A stretch of 64,000 nucleotides of DNA from Pelomonas sp. Root1217 (lineage in GTDB: Bacteria > Pseudomonadota > Gammaproteobacteria > Burkholderiales > Burkholderiaceae_C). Of this stretch, positions 9,497-18,009 are shown one piece after another. The translations under genes and the position numbers were made by a program. A model generated the notes under the pieces. The model had not been told where the DNA came from. It was given only the letters and a program-made list of their open reading frames with translations, and did no database searches. The stretch is from positions 1,061,072 to 1,125,071 of the forward strand of contig NZ_LMDC01000001.1 in assembly GCF_001425705.1 (NCBI RefSeq). The letters run 5' to 3'. Within the stretch, counting starts at the first letter, position 1, and the number at the start of each line of letters is the position of its first letter.

Positions 9497-9673
9497 ATGC
9501 AAAACCCCTCAATCTCCTCCGACCATTCCACGCCCGCCTGCCGTTGTGCGAACTGCCCCGGCGCTTCCTGCACCTGCGGCTGCCAGCGCGCAGCGGCTTC
9601 GCAACCCGCAGCGAACCAGGCCTGCGCCTGCGGCCCGAGCTGCGCCTGCCAGCCGGCCTGCCGTTGTGTCTGA
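9497..9673 (+). CDS. Small Cys-rich, metallothionein-like peptide
   Basis: A 58-residue peptide with 12 cysteines in two clusters: CRCANCPGASCTCGC (residues about 15-29) and CACGPSCACQPACRC (about 43-57), separated by an Ala/Gln linker without Cys. The CxC and CxxxC spacing is what metallothioneins use to bind Cu(I), Zn or Cd in thiolate clusters. The only histidine lies before the first cluster, and there are no aromatic residues, which also suits the family. A strong AAGGAG lies 6 bases before the ATG. It is transcribed away from an AraC regulator and is followed by a hairpin, then a FixH-like lipoprotein and a di-haem peroxidase. It differs from the cyanobacterial SmtA pattern. Metal binding is inferred. 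Confidence 0.72.
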   Translation: MQNPSISSDHSTPACRCANCPGASCTCGCQRAAASQPAANQACACGPSCACQPACRCV

Positions 9674-9680
9674 GGCCCGG

Positions 9681-9708
9681 CCGTGCTCGCGCTTGACCGC
9701 GGGCACGG
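9681..9708 (+). terminator. Hairpin after the metallothionein-like gene
   Basis: CCGTGC-T-CGCG, loop CTTGAC, CGCG-G-GCACGG forms a 10-bp stem with one mismatch starting 7 bases after the stop codon. There is no T run, so it may only slow polymerase or protect the short upstream message from decay, giving more peptide than downstream products. Confidence 0.45.
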
Positions 9709-9732
9709 CAGGCTAACACCCCATCCTCACCC

Positions 9733-10173
9733 ATGAAACATCACCTCGCCTCGCCGTTGTTGCTGAGCCTGCTGCTGTTCAGCGCCTGCATGACCCCGCC
9801 GCAGAACCTGGACCTGTCGCTGTCCAGGCCGACGGCACAGAACAAATACCGCGTCAGCATCCAGCCGATGGTGCCGTCCATCGCCATCAACCAACTGCAT
9901 GCCTGGCAGGTGCAGGTCACCTCGCCCAGCGGCGAGCCGGTGCTGCATGCCCACATCGACGTCGACGGCGGCATGCCTCAGCACGGCCACGGCCTGCCGA
10001 CGCAGCCCGCCATCACGCAGGAGCTGGGCGGCGGCCGCTATCTGATGGAGGGCATGAAGTTCAGCATGACGGGCTGGTGGGAGATCAAGCTGAAGCTGGA
10101 CTCCGCCGAGCGCGGTGCCGATGCGGTCACCTTCAACAAGGTCATCGCCCTGCCGACGGCGAACAAGACCTGA
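9733..10173 (+). CDS. FixH/YtkA-like periplasmic lipoprotein
   Basis: A 146-residue lipoprotein with its lipobox at LLFSAC (Cys19). The mature part has a single beta-sandwich domain with HAWQVQVTSPSGEPV and the His/Met-rich core DGGMPQHGHGLPTQP, then GRYLMEGMKFSMTGWWEIKL. This arrangement is seen in YtkA/FixH-like proteins of the envelope, where the Met and His residues can bind copper. It sits 8 bases before the peroxidase gene and is probably co-transcribed with it. A link to copper handling or cytochrome maturation is inferred. Confidence 0.78.
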   Translation: MKHHLASPLLLSLLLFSACMTPPQNLDLSLSRPTAQNKYRVSIQPMVPSIAINQLHAWQVQVTSPSGEPVLHAHIDVDGGMPQHGHGLPTQPAITQELGGGRYLMEGMKFSMTGWWEIKLKLDSAERGADAVTFNKVIALPTANKT

Positions 10174-10180
10174 GCCGGGG

Positions 10181-11533
10181 ATGCGCATGAGCCGTCGTTG
10201 CCTGCTGATCTGGGCCCTTGCGCTGGCGGGCCTGGCGCTGATCGCGCTCGGCGCGCTGCCCGAACTCGCCGCGGCCAGCGCAAGCCCCGCGCAGGCCTGG
10301 AGCAGTGAGGAGCTGGCGGTGTTGTCTTCGCTGCGGCTCAGCCAGCTGCCGCCCGCGCCGGCGGACCCGTCCAACCGCTTCGAGGACTCGCCCGCCGCGG
10401 TGGCGCTGGGCCAGCGGCTGTTTTCCGATGTGCGCCTGAGCCGCAACGGCGCAGTGTCCTGCGCCAGCTGCCACGACCCGGCGCGGCAGTTCCAGGACGA
10501 CCGGCCCACCAGCGTCGGCGTGGGCGTGGGTTCGAAGCGCGCCATGCCCATCATGGGGGCCGGTCACAGCCCCTGGCTGTTCTGGGACGGACGCAAGGAC
10601 AGCCTCTGGTCGCAGGCCCTCGGCCCGCTGGAAGACGCGGCCGAGCATGGCGGCAACCGCCTGCGCTACGCGCGGCTGCTGCAGGCCCACTACCGCGAGC
10701 CCTACGAAGCCCTGTTCGGCCCGCTGCCCGCGCTGGACGGCCTGCCCGAGGACGCCGGCCCGCTGGGCAACGAGGCCGAGCGTGCGGCTTGGCAGACGCT
10801 GGACGCGCCAACCCGCACGGCCATCACGCGCGCCTTTGCCAACCTGGGCAAGGCCCTGGCGGCCTACGAGAAGCGCCTGCAGCGCGAGCCATCGCGGCTG
10901 GACTTCTTTCTCGACGGCGTCGTTGCCGGCGGGCCGTCGTCCGGTGCGGCGCTGGACGAGCGCGAGGTCCACGGCCTGCGCCTCTTCATCGGCAAAGCCC
11001 AGTGCATCAGCTGCCACAACGGCCCACTGCTCACCGACCAGCATTTCCACAACACGGGGGTGGCGCCGCGCGGCGTGGCTGCGGCCGACCGGGGCCGCGC
11101 CGCGGCCCTGGCCACCGTGCGCCAGGACGAGTTCAACTGCCTCGGCCCCCACAGCGACGCGCGGCCCGACCAGTGCCAGGAACTGCGTTTCCTGGTGAAG
11201 CAGGACGCCGCGCTGGAAGGGGCTTTCAAGACGCCCGGCCTGCGCGGCGTGGCGGAGCGGCCGCCCTACATGCACGCCGGCCAGATCGCGACGCTGGAGG
11301 CCGTGGTGCAACACTACGTTGCAGCGCCGCATGCCGCGGTCGGCCGCTCGGAGCTGCAGCACCGGCATGGCGCCGCAAGTGGCGGCCATGCCGAGGCGCG
11401 CGCGCCCATCGAGCTGTCGGCGGCCGAGCAGCAGGACCTCGTGGCCTTCCTGCGCACGCTGTCACCAGCCGCCAGCGGCGCTTATTGCGCCGTCATACCG
11501 CCGTCGACCGCCAGCGACTGCCCCGTCAGATAG
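10181..11533 (+). CDS. Di-haem cytochrome c peroxidase (CcpA/MauG family)
   Basis: A 450-residue periplasmic protein with an N-terminal signal or anchor segment (about 7-33). Two haem c sites are visible, CASCH at about 94-98 and CISCH at about 275-279. The second half has the conserved FKTPGLRGVAERPPYMHAGQIATLEAVVQHY segment of bacterial di-haem peroxidases, including the Met region near the high-potential haem. It would reduce hydrogen peroxide using cytochrome c or carry out a MauG-like oxidation. ATG 10181 and ATG 10187 are both possible; GGGG at 10177-10180 fits the latter. The last 52 bases overlap the convergent SDR gene. Confidence 0.88.
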   Translation: MRMSRRCLLIWALALAGLALIALGALPELAAASASPAQAWSSEELAVLSSLRLSQLPPAPADPSNRFEDSPAAVALGQRLFSDVRLSRNGAVSCASCHDPARQFQDDRPTSVGVGVGSKRAMPIMGAGHSPWLFWDGRKDSLWSQALGPLEDAAEHGGNRLRYARLLQAHYREPYEALFGPLPALDGLPEDAGPLGNEAERAAWQTLDAPTRTAITRAFANLGKALAAYEKRLQREPSRLDFFLDGVVAGGPSSGAALDEREVHGLRLFIGKAQCISCHNGPLLTDQHFHNTGVAPRGVAAADRGRAAALATVRQDEFNCLGPHSDARPDQCQELRFLVKQDAALEGAFKTPGLRGVAERPPYMHAGQIATLEAVVQHYVAAPHAAVGRSELQHRHGAASGGHAEARAPIELSAAEQQDLVAFLRTLSPAASGAYCAVIPPSTASDCPVR

Positions 11534-12234
11534 CGCGCCTTGTTGCTGGCCAGGAAGACGATGGTCTGCGCGATCTCGTCGGCCGTGGCGGCGCGCTTGG
11601 ACGGGTTGGCCGCGAGCATGCCTGCCTTGGCTTCGGCGCTGCGCCCGACGAACCGCTCCATCATGTCCGTCTGCACCGGCCCTGGTGCCACCGCGTTGAC
11701 GCGCACGCCGGCCGCCGCGCCTTCGAGCGCAGCGCTCTTGGTCAGGCCTTCCACCGCATGCTTGCTGGCGACATAGACCGAGGCGCCGGCAAAGCCGATC
11801 AGCCCGGCCACCGACGACAGGTTGACGATGGCGCCGCTGCCCTGGGCCAGCATGGCGCGCATCTCGTGCTTCAGCGAGAACAGCACGCCGCGCACATTGG
11901 TGTCGAAGATGGCGTCGTAGTTCTCGGCGCTCTGCTCCGCGATGGGGCCGTTCTGGCCTTCCACGCCGGCGTTGTTGACGGCCACGTCCAGGCGGCCGAA
12001 GCGGGTCACGGTCTGCTCGACGAGGGCGCGCACCTCGGCTTCCTTGCGCACGTCGGCGCGGATGAAGGCGGCGGCTTGTGCGCCCTGGGTTTGCAGCTCG
12101 GCAGCGAGCGCCTCGCCTTCGGCGTCGCGGCGGCCGCTGACGACGACGGTGGCGCCTTCGCGGGCGAAGGCCAGGGCGGTGGCGCGGCCGATACCGGTCA
12201 GGGCGCCGGTGATGAGGACGACGGAAGAGGGCAT
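11482..12234 (-). CDS. SDR family NAD(P)-dependent oxidoreductase
   Basis: A 250-residue classical short-chain dehydrogenase. It has the cofactor motif TGALTGIG near the N-terminus, NNAG in the middle, a catalytic Ser in VNLSSVAG and the YVASK catalytic Tyr/Lys pair, and it ends with the usual LTGQSLAVDGGMTAQ. The substrate cannot be told from sequence. A LysR regulator diverges from it 110 bases away and probably controls it. Confidence 0.92.
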   Translation of the reverse strand: MPSSVVLITGALTGIGRATALAFAREGATVVVSGRRDAEGEALAAELQTQGAQAAAFIRADVRKEAEVRALVEQTVTRFGRLDVAVNNAGVEGQNGPIAEQSAENYDAIFDTNVRGVLFSLKHEMRAMLAQGSGAIVNLSSVAGLIGFAGASVYVASKHAVEGLTKSAALEGAAAGVRVNAVAPGPVQTDMMERFVGRSAEAKAGMLAANPSKRAATADEIAQTIVFLASNKARYLTGQSLAVDGGMTAQ

Positions 12235-12300
12235 GACAAAGACTCCTGTGGTTGAGTGAACTCACTGTGATTGCTGCCGCCTCAATGCAGAAGCCGGTCC

Positions 12301-12320
12301 GTTTGCCTAAGATTTATTCC
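12301..12320 (+). promoter_or_regulatory. Promoter/LysR box shared with the 19563 region
   Basis: A stretch reading TTTGC-C-TAAGATTTATTCC lies 24-43 bases before the GTG of the LysR gene. Nearly the same string occurs before the LysR gene at 19609. TAAGAT would serve as a -10 element and the flanks could be the regulator's own site. Confidence 0.35.
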
Positions 12321-12343
12321 AGTCAAGACTGAAGCGAGCAGCC

Positions 12344-13252
12344 GTGGACCGATTGCAGTCAATGCAGACCCTGGTGCGGGTCGTCGAGCTGGGCAGTTTC
12401 TCGGCCGCGGCGCGTGAGCTGGGCAGCACCCAGAGTGCCGTCAGCAAGCAGGTGGCGGCGCTGGAGAAGGCGCTGGGCGCCCAGCTGCTGGCGCGCAGCA
12501 CGCGGGCGCTGCGGCTGACGGAAGCCGGCGAGCGCTACGTCGAGCAGGCGCGGCGGCTGGTGGCCGAGATCGCCGAGGCCGAGAGCGAGCTGCGCGACGG
12601 CGAGCACCGGCTGCAGGGCTGGCTGCGCGTGGCCGCCTCGGGCAGCTTCGGGCGGCTCAAGCTGATGCCGCTGGTGCAGAGCTTTCTGGCCGCCCATCCG
12701 GGCGTGAAGATCGATCTGCGGCTGAACGACGGCTTCATCGACCTGGTGGAGCAGGGCATCGACCTCGCGGTGCGCATCGGCGAGCAGCCAGACTCCAGCC
12801 TGGTGGCGCGCCGCATCGGCACCGTGCGCCGGGCCGTCGTCGCGCGGCGGGGCTATTTCGAGCAACGCGGCATCGCGCCGCCGGCCGACCCCGCAGCGCT
12901 GCAGCAGCACGACTGCATCGTCTACAGCGAGCTGCGGTCGGGACCGGTCTGGACCTTCGAGGCCGGCCCGGGCGCCGACGCGCCGCCGGGCAGCCTGGCC
13001 AGCGTGCGCGTGGCCGGCAGCCTGCGCACCAACAGCGGCGAGGCCGTGCGCGAGGCGGTGCTGGCCGGCATGGGCCTGGCGTACGCGCCGCACTGGCTGG
13101 TGGAGAAGGAGCTGGCCAGCGGCGAGATCGAGCTTGCCATGCCGCACTGGCAGGGCCAGGCCTTGCCGATGCAGCTTGTCAGCCCGCCGCAGCGGCGGCT
13201 GTCGGGCAAGGTCAAGGCCTTGGGCGACCACCTGGCCGCCGGTCTGGCTTAG
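12344..13252 (+). CDS. LysR family transcriptional regulator
   Basis: A 302-residue regulator with an N-terminal winged helix-turn-helix (FSAAARELGSTQSAVSKQVAALEKALG) and a C-terminal ligand-binding domain of the CrgA/PA2206 subgroup (DLAVRIGEQPDSSLVARRIG). The start is a GTG at 12344. It diverges from the SDR gene, the usual LysR target layout, and its promoter region shares a motif with the other divergent LysR gene at 19609. Its end overlaps the convergent TauE gene by 4 bases. Confidence 0.9.
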   Translation: MDRLQSMQTLVRVVELGSFSAAARELGSTQSAVSKQVAALEKALGAQLLARSTRALRLTEAGERYVEQARRLVAEIAEAESELRDGEHRLQGWLRVAASGSFGRLKLMPLVQSFLAAHPGVKIDLRLNDGFIDLVEQGIDLAVRIGEQPDSSLVARRIGTVRRAVVARRGYFEQRGIAPPADPAALQQHDCIVYSELRSGPVWTFEAGPGADAPPGSLASVRVAGSLRTNSGEAVREAVLAGMGLAYAPHWLVEKELASGEIELAMPHWQGQALPMQLVSPPQRRLSGKVKALGDHLAAGLA

Positions 13253-13989
13253 ATCGGCCGCAGGAAGAGCCCGACCGTCAGCGCCACGCCCAACCCGACG
13301 ATGGCGATGCGCAGTGCCTTCTCGTTGACATGATGCAGCGCCCAGGCACCGGCCAGGCCGCCGACGATGGCGCTGGCGCCCAGCACGGCGGCCTGCAGCC
13401 AGTGCACCTCCGGCGAGAGCACGAACAAGGCCACGGCCGACGCGTTCATGATGCCGGCCAGCACGTTCTTGGTCGCGCCGGCATTGCGCGTGGGCATGCC
13501 CGCCAACGTCAGCGCGGCCAGCATCAGGAAGCCGATGCCGCCGCCAAAGTAGCCGCCGTAGATCGCGATGCAGAACTGCATGACAGCCGTGGCGCTTGCG
13601 CTCAGGTGGTGATCTTCTGCCACCGGCTTGCGCAGAAAGCTGCCCCACGCAAACACGCTGGTGGCAAACAGCACCAGCCAGGGCACCAGGCGCGCGAACA
13701 CGGAGGACGGCGTGTTGAGCAGCAGCCAGGCGCCGACTGCGCCACCGAGCAGGCTGGTGATGACGAGGGCGCGAAAGGACAGCGTCGCCGTGCCGATCAC
13801 GAGCCGGCGGCCCGCCCAGCCCGAGGTCAGCTGGCCGGGGAACAGCGCCACCGTGGACGTGATGTTGGCCGCCAGCGGTGACATGCCCGCGAGCATCAGC
13901 GCCGGCAGCGTGACGAAGGAGCCGCCACCTGCCAGCGAGTTCTGCAGGCCGGCCCAGAGGCCGGCGAGCACGAGGAGCGCAAGGAGCAT
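13249..13989 (-). CDS. TauE/SafE family membrane permease
   Basis: A 246-residue inner-membrane protein with about eight hydrophobic segments. The two halves carry related motifs, GLWAGLQNSLAGGGSFVTLPALMLAGMSPLAAN near the N-terminus and IYGGYFGGGIGFLMLAALTLAGMPTRNAGATKN in the middle, which is the internal repeat of the TauE/SafE family of sulfite and organosulfur anion exporters. The substrate is not visible. It follows the DUF938 gene by 18 bases on the same strand. Confidence 0.87.
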   Translation of the reverse strand: MLLALLVLAGLWAGLQNSLAGGGSFVTLPALMLAGMSPLAANITSTVALFPGQLTSGWAGRRLVIGTATLSFRALVITSLLGGAVGAWLLLNTPSSVFARLVPWLVLFATSVFAWGSFLRKPVAEDHHLSASATAVMQFCIAIYGGYFGGGIGFLMLAALTLAGMPTRNAGATKNVLAGIMNASAVALFVLSPEVHWLQAAVLGASAIVGGLAGAWALHHVNEKALRIAIVGLGVALTVGLFLRPI

Positions 13990-14007
13990 GTGTTGGGGCC
14001 GTGGCCT

Positions 14008-14610
14008 TCAGCTGGCACGCGCCCAGGCCAGCAGCATATTGTTCGCAGGCATGGCCAGGGTTTCGCGCAGGCAAAGGTCGGCGGCGGCGGCCTGCGCGGC
14101 CACATCGGCCACGCGGCGGATGCCCCAGGCCGGATTGCGCGCGCGCAGGTCGGCGTCGAAGGCGAGGTTGCTGGACGCCGTGGGCATGTCATCGACGATG
14201 TAGGGACCGTAGGTGATGAGCAGGCCGTCAGTTGCCAGATGCCGGGCGGCGCCCTGCATCAGGCCCGCCGTGCAGGCCCAGGGCGCGATGTGGATCATGT
14301 TGGCGCAGTAGATCGCGTCGACCTGGGCGGGCACGCCGGGCCAGACGTCGTCCAGCACATTCAGCGTGATCGGCGGACGCACCCGAGTCAGGCCTTCGCA
14401 CCAGGCGGCGATGGAGGGCAGGGCGGTAGCGTCGAAATCGCTGGGCTGCCACTGCCAGCCGGGCAGGCCTTCGCTGCAGAAGGCGGCGTGCTGGCCGGTG
14501 CCGCTGGCAATCTCCAGCATGACGCCTTGCGCCGGCAGCAGGCGCTGCAGAGCCGCGAGGATGGGCGGGCCGTTGCGCTCGGCGGCGGGGCTGTGGCGGC
14601 GTGGGTTCAT
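14008..14610 (-). CDS. DUF938 family SAM-dependent methyltransferase-like protein
   Basis: A 200-residue protein of the DUF938 family. It begins [16 protein letters not shown] and has the SAM-binding glycine motif [14 protein letters not shown] (about 32-45), then [13 protein letters not shown] and [18 protein letters not shown], all characteristic of the family. The fold is that of class I methyltransferases but the substrate is unknown. It diverges from the GST gene and probably shares a transcript with the TauE-like permease. Confidence 0.85.
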   Translation of the reverse strand: MNPRRHSPAAERNGPPILAALQRLLPAQGVMLEIASGTGQHAAFCSEGLPGWQWQPSDFDATALPSIAAWCEGLTRVRPPITLNVLDDVWPGVPAQVDAIYCANMIHIAPWACTAGLMQGAARHLATDGLLITYGPYIVDDMPTASSNLAFDADLRARNPAWGIRRVADVAAQAAAADLCLRETLAMPANNMLLAWARAS

Positions 14611-14714
14611 CGTCCCAATCTTGCCAGCCGCGGAAAGAATGTCTTGCGGCGCGCGCCGTTTCTCGGCGGCCTGCGGCTGGGCACAGTGGGCCCGTTGTTT
14701 CCAAGGAGCCCCGC

Positions 14715-15338
14715 ATGACCCTCAAGCTGTACCGCCACGCCCTGTCCGGGCACGCCCACCGCGCCGAGCTGGCGCTGTCTCTGCTGGGCCTGCCGCACGA
14801 GCGCATCGACGTGGACCTGGCGGCCCGCGCGCACAAGACGTCCGAATTCATCGCCCGCCATCCCTTCGGCCAGCTGCCGCTGCTGGAGGACGATGGCCAT
14901 TGCGTCTGGGACAGCACGGCCATCCTGGTCTACCTGGCCACCAAGTACGACCCCACCGGCCAGTGGCTGCCGCAGGACGCCGCCGGGCGCGCGGCCGTGC
15001 AGGCCTGGTTGTCGGTGGCCTCGGGGCTGATCGCATTCGGCCCGGCGGCGGCCCGCCTGGTCACGGTGTTCGGGGCGCGTTTCGATGCCGACGAGGTGAT
15101 CGATCGCGCCCATGCCCTGTTCCGGGTCATGGAAGGCGAGCTGTCCCGCCGGGACTTCCTCGTCGGTGGCCATGCCACGCTGGCCGACATCGCCGGTTAC
15201 AGCTACATCGTCAACGCGCCCGAGGGCAATGTGGACCTGGTGCCGTATCCGGCCTTGCGCGCCTGGCTGTCGCGCATCGAGGCGCTGCCGGGTTTCGTGC
15301 CTTTCAAGACCACGCCCGCCGGCCTGCGTGCCGCCTGA
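14715..15338 (+). CDS. Glutathione S-transferase family protein
   Basis: A 207-residue GST with an N-terminal thioredoxin-like domain ([24 protein letters not shown]; glutathione-binding region [25 protein letters not shown]) and an all-helical C-terminal domain ([20 protein letters not shown]). The start ATG is set by AAGGAG at 14703-14708. The PPOX-like gene begins 7 bases after the stop, so the two form an operon that may deal with electrophile or oxidant stress. Confidence 0.9.
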   Translation: MTLKLYRHALSGHAHRAELALSLLGLPHERIDVDLAARAHKTSEFIARHPFGQLPLLEDDGHCVWDSTAILVYLATKYDPTGQWLPQDAAGRAAVQAWLSVASGLIAFGPAAARLVTVFGARFDADEVIDRAHALFRVMEGELSRRDFLVGGHATLADIAGYSYIVNAPEGNVDLVPYPALRAWLSRIEALPGFVPFKTTPAGLRAA

Positions 15339-15345
15339 GATCGGC

Positions 15346-16257
15346 ATGGACGCGACGCCCTTCCATGCCGGCGAAGTGGCCGTGCAGTCGCGCATCGGCG
15401 TGGCCGAGCGCATGGCCGAGGTCGGCCGCCGTGTCGTGCGCGACCACATGCCCGAGCAGCACCAGCGCTTTTACGAGCAGTTGCCGCTGATGCTGGCGGG
15501 CAGCGTCGACCCAGCCGGCCGGCCCTGGGCCACGGTGCTGGTCGGGCCGCCGGGTTTCGTGCAGGCGCCGGACGCCTGGCATCTGACCTTCGCGGCGACG
15601 CCCATCCCGGGCGATCCGGCCGCCGCCGGCATGACGGCGGGCTCGCCGCTGGGGCTGCTCGGGATCGAGCTGCACACGCGGCGGCGCAACCGCGTCAATG
15701 GCGAGCTGCTGGCGGCCGGCCCCGAGGGCCTGCGCCTGCGGGTGAGCCAGACGGTGGGCAACTGCCCGCAGTACATCCAGGGGCGCGAGGTCCAATGGAT
15801 GCGCGATGCGGCGGACACGCGGCCGCGCGCGGTCGAGCGCCTGTCGCAGCTGGACGGCGACGCAGCATGGCTGATCGCCGCTGCCGACACCCTGTTCGTC
15901 GCCACGCATGCGGGCGCAGCAGGAGCCGATGTGTCGCACCGCGGCGGCCCCGCCGGCTTCGTGATGCAGGAGGATGAACGAACCCTGCTGGTGCCCGACT
16001 ACTCGGGCAACCGCATGTTCATGACGCTGGGCAATCTGCAGCTCGACGGCCGCGCCGGCCTGCTCTTCATCGACTTCGAGCGCGGCGACCTGCTGACACT
16101 GACGGGCCGCGCGGAGATCGTCTGGGACGGGCCTGAACTGGCCGCGCTTGGCAACGCCGAGCGTGCCTGGCGCTTCCATCTCGAAGAGGGCTGGTGGCTG
16201 CGTGATGCACTGCCGTTGCGCTGGCGCTTCATCGATTGGGCGCCGCAAAACGGCTAG
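15346..16257 (+). CDS. Pyridoxamine 5'-phosphate oxidase-like FMN-binding protein
   Basis: A 303-residue protein of the large PPOX/split-barrel flavin family. Typical segments are LPLMLAGSVDPAGRPWATVLVGPPGFVQAPD, NCPQYIQGR and the second barrel part with DVSHRGGPAGFV and LLVPDYSGNRMFMTLGNLQLDGRAGLLFIDF. The NCPQYIQ motif is seen in the subgroup often placed next to GST or ferredoxin reductase genes. It lies 7 bases after the GST gene. Substrate unknown. Confidence 0.83.
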   Translation: MDATPFHAGEVAVQSRIGVAERMAEVGRRVVRDHMPEQHQRFYEQLPLMLAGSVDPAGRPWATVLVGPPGFVQAPDAWHLTFAATPIPGDPAAAGMTAGSPLGLLGIELHTRRRNRVNGELLAAGPEGLRLRVSQTVGNCPQYIQGREVQWMRDAADTRPRAVERLSQLDGDAAWLIAAADTLFVATHAGAAGADVSHRGGPAGFVMQEDERTLLVPDYSGNRMFMTLGNLQLDGRAGLLFIDFERGDLLTLTGRAEIVWDGPELAALGNAERAWRFHLEEGWWLRDALPLRWRFIDWAPQNG

Positions 16258-16260
16258 GCG

Positions 16261-17160
16261 TTAACGCAAGGCCGGATTGGCCCTCAGCGCCGCCACGGCG
16301 AGGTCGACGAAGGCACGCACCTTCTGCGTCATGTGCCGTCCCTCGTGATGCACGATGTGCACCGGCAGTGCCGGCGGCTCGAAGTTCTCCAGCACCGGCA
16401 GCAGCTCGCCGCGCGCCAGCGCGTCGGCGGCCTGGTAGCTGAGCAGGCGCACCAGCCCCAGGCCCGCCAATGCGAAGGAGCGGGCGGCGTCGTTGGTCGT
16501 CGTGCGCAGGCGCGGGCGGATGCGCTGCACCAGCGGCCGGCCCGCTTCCGCAAAGCGCCATTCGGGGTAGGGCGCCACCTGGGTGGGCTGGATCAGCGTG
16601 TGCCGGGACAGCTCCTCGGGCCGCTGCGGACGGCCGTGCGCGGCGAGATAGGCGGGCGACGCCAGCAGCATGCGCCGCACCTGCCCCACGCCGACGGCGC
16701 GCAGCGAGGAGTCCGGCAGCTCGCCGATGCGAACGGCCACGTCCAGGCCTTCATCGACGAGGTTGACGACGCGGTCGACGAAGACGCATTGCGCGTCGAC
16801 GTCGGGGTAGCGCTTGAGGTAGTCCGTGACGATGGGCGTCACGTGCAGGTTGCCGAACAGCACCGGCGCGGTGACGCCGAGCAGGCCCTTCAGCTGGCTG
16901 CGGCTGCCGCTGGTGGCGGCCTCGGAGTCGCCCACGTCGGCGAGGATGCGCCGGCAGTCTTCGGCATAGCGGGCGCCGGCTTCGGTGACGCGCACGGTGC
17001 GCGTCGTGCGTGTCAGAAGGCGCACGCCCAGCCGCGCCTCCAGCTCGGCCACGGCGCGCGTCACGACGGGTGCAGATACATCCAGCTTGCGCGCAGCGCT
17101 CGCGAAGCCGCCGTTGTCGACCACGGCGATGAAGGCCTCCATGGCCTGCAGGCGATCCAT
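16261..17160 (-). CDS. LysR family transcriptional regulator
   Basis: A 299-residue LysR protein with helix-turn-helix FASAARKLDVSAPVVTRAVAELEARLG and a CrgA-type effector domain (DVAVRIGELPDSSLRAVGVGQVRRML). The ATG at 17160 is used because it gives the usual MDRLQAMEAF start. A perfect palindrome lies 1 base upstream of the start. It converges with the GST-PPOX operon, so its target is unclear. Confidence 0.88.
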   Translation of the reverse strand: MDRLQAMEAFIAVVDNGGFASAARKLDVSAPVVTRAVAELEARLGVRLLTRTTRTVRVTEAGARYAEDCRRILADVGDSEAATSGSRSQLKGLLGVTAPVLFGNLHVTPIVTDYLKRYPDVDAQCVFVDRVVNLVDEGLDVAVRIGELPDSSLRAVGVGQVRRMLLASPAYLAAHGRPQRPEELSRHTLIQPTQVAPYPEWRFAEAGRPLVQRIRPRLRTTTNDAARSFALAGLGLVRLLSYQAADALARGELLPVLENFEPPALPVHIVHHEGRHMTQKVRAFVDLAVAALRANPALR

Positions 17161-17161
17161 G

Positions 17162-17173
17162 GCTGATATCAGC
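17162..17173. promoter_or_regulatory. Palindrome at the start of the LysR gene
   Basis: GCTGATATCAGC is perfectly symmetrical and covers the place of the ribosome site of the LysR gene that starts at 17160. It could be a site for autoregulation. Confidence 0.3.
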
Positions 17174-17243
17174 GCGAAGCGGCATGGCGATTCATGGCGG
17201 GCATTGTGGTCGAACAACTGAGCGCCAAGATTCAAGCCGGCAT

Positions 17244-17261
17244 CCCACCCGAATGGGTGGG
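17244..17261. other. Hairpin-forming inverted repeat
   Basis: CCCACCC-GAAT-GGGTGGG is a perfect 7-bp inverted repeat with a 4-base loop, about 95 bases before the PEP-CTERM gene. It may be an operator or an mRNA hairpin. Confidence 0.35.
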
Positions 17262-17355
17262 TAAAACCGTTCCCGACAGGGATTGACCCTGACAAGCACT
17301 CCCACGAGCATCGCGGCGAAGCGCCGCTCCCGCGGCTATTGACAGGGAAGCCAGT

Positions 17356-18009
17356 ATGCAATTCATCTCCAAGCCGCTGACCGCTCTCGCACTGCTGGCA
17401 CCGTTGCTGAGCGCACAGGCGGGGATCGTGCTTTACACCGACGAGTCTGCGTATCTCGCCGCCGTGGGCGCCACCCGGGCGTACACCGACTTCGCGGGCA
17501 ATCCCAGTGCTTCGGTCGGCGGAACAAGCTTCATGCCGGAGACCACCTTCGGCAGCTGCACCGACGCATCGGTGCCCGCAAGTTGCGGCACGTCGGTGTT
17601 CCATGCGAACGGCAGCATCACCGATCTGGGCGGCTCTTCAGCGCCGAACGGCGTCGCAAGCCTCGCCTGGCGCCTCAACCTGGGTGATGTTTTCGCCCTT
17701 GGCTTCAACTATTTGAGCGGCGATGTGGATTCGATCACCCTGCTCGACACGGCGCTGGTCCAGCAGTCGATCGACACCTCGACGGCCAACGGCTTCATCG
17801 GTCTGGTCAGCGACACGGCGTTCTACGGCGCCATCCTCGTGAGCGAGTTTCCGAATCGCATCGGCAATGACCGCATCAACATGGATGACTTCCGGATCAA
17901 CGCGACGATGCTTGCCGTGCCCGAGCCGGCCGGCCTGTTGCTCACGCCGCTGGCCCTGGGGCTCGCGGGTCTTGCACGGCGCGGCCAGACTCGCCGCAGT
18001 GGGGCCTAG
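17356..18009 (+). CDS. PEP-CTERM sorting domain protein
   Basis: A 217-residue exported protein. It has a signal peptide (cut near SAQA, residue about 22), a beta-rich middle part starting IVLYTDESAYLAAVGATRAYTDFAG, and a C-terminal VPEP motif, hydrophobic segment and Arg-rich tail (RRGQTRR). This tripartite end directs processing by exosortase (EpsH/XrtA) in exopolysaccharide-producing proteobacteria. The biochemical role is unknown. No exosortase gene is in the window. Its last 4 bases overlap the convergent pirin gene. Confidence 0.87.
   Translation: MQFISKPLTALALLAPLLSAQAGIVLYTDESAYLAAVGATRAYTDFAGNPSASVGGTSFMPETTFGSCTDASVPASCGTSVFHANGSITDLGGSSAPNGVASLAWRLNLGDVFALGFNYLSGDVDSITLLDTALVQQSIDTSTANGFIGLVSDTAFYGAILVSEFPNRIGNDRINMDDFRINATMLAVPEPAGLLLTPLALGLAGLARRGQTRRSGA

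Noticed and set aside
10789-12255. A 488-codon frame spanning the peroxidase and SDR genes
   Set aside because: It overlaps two well-supported genes in another frame; its translation is Arg/Pro/Ala-rich shadow sequence.
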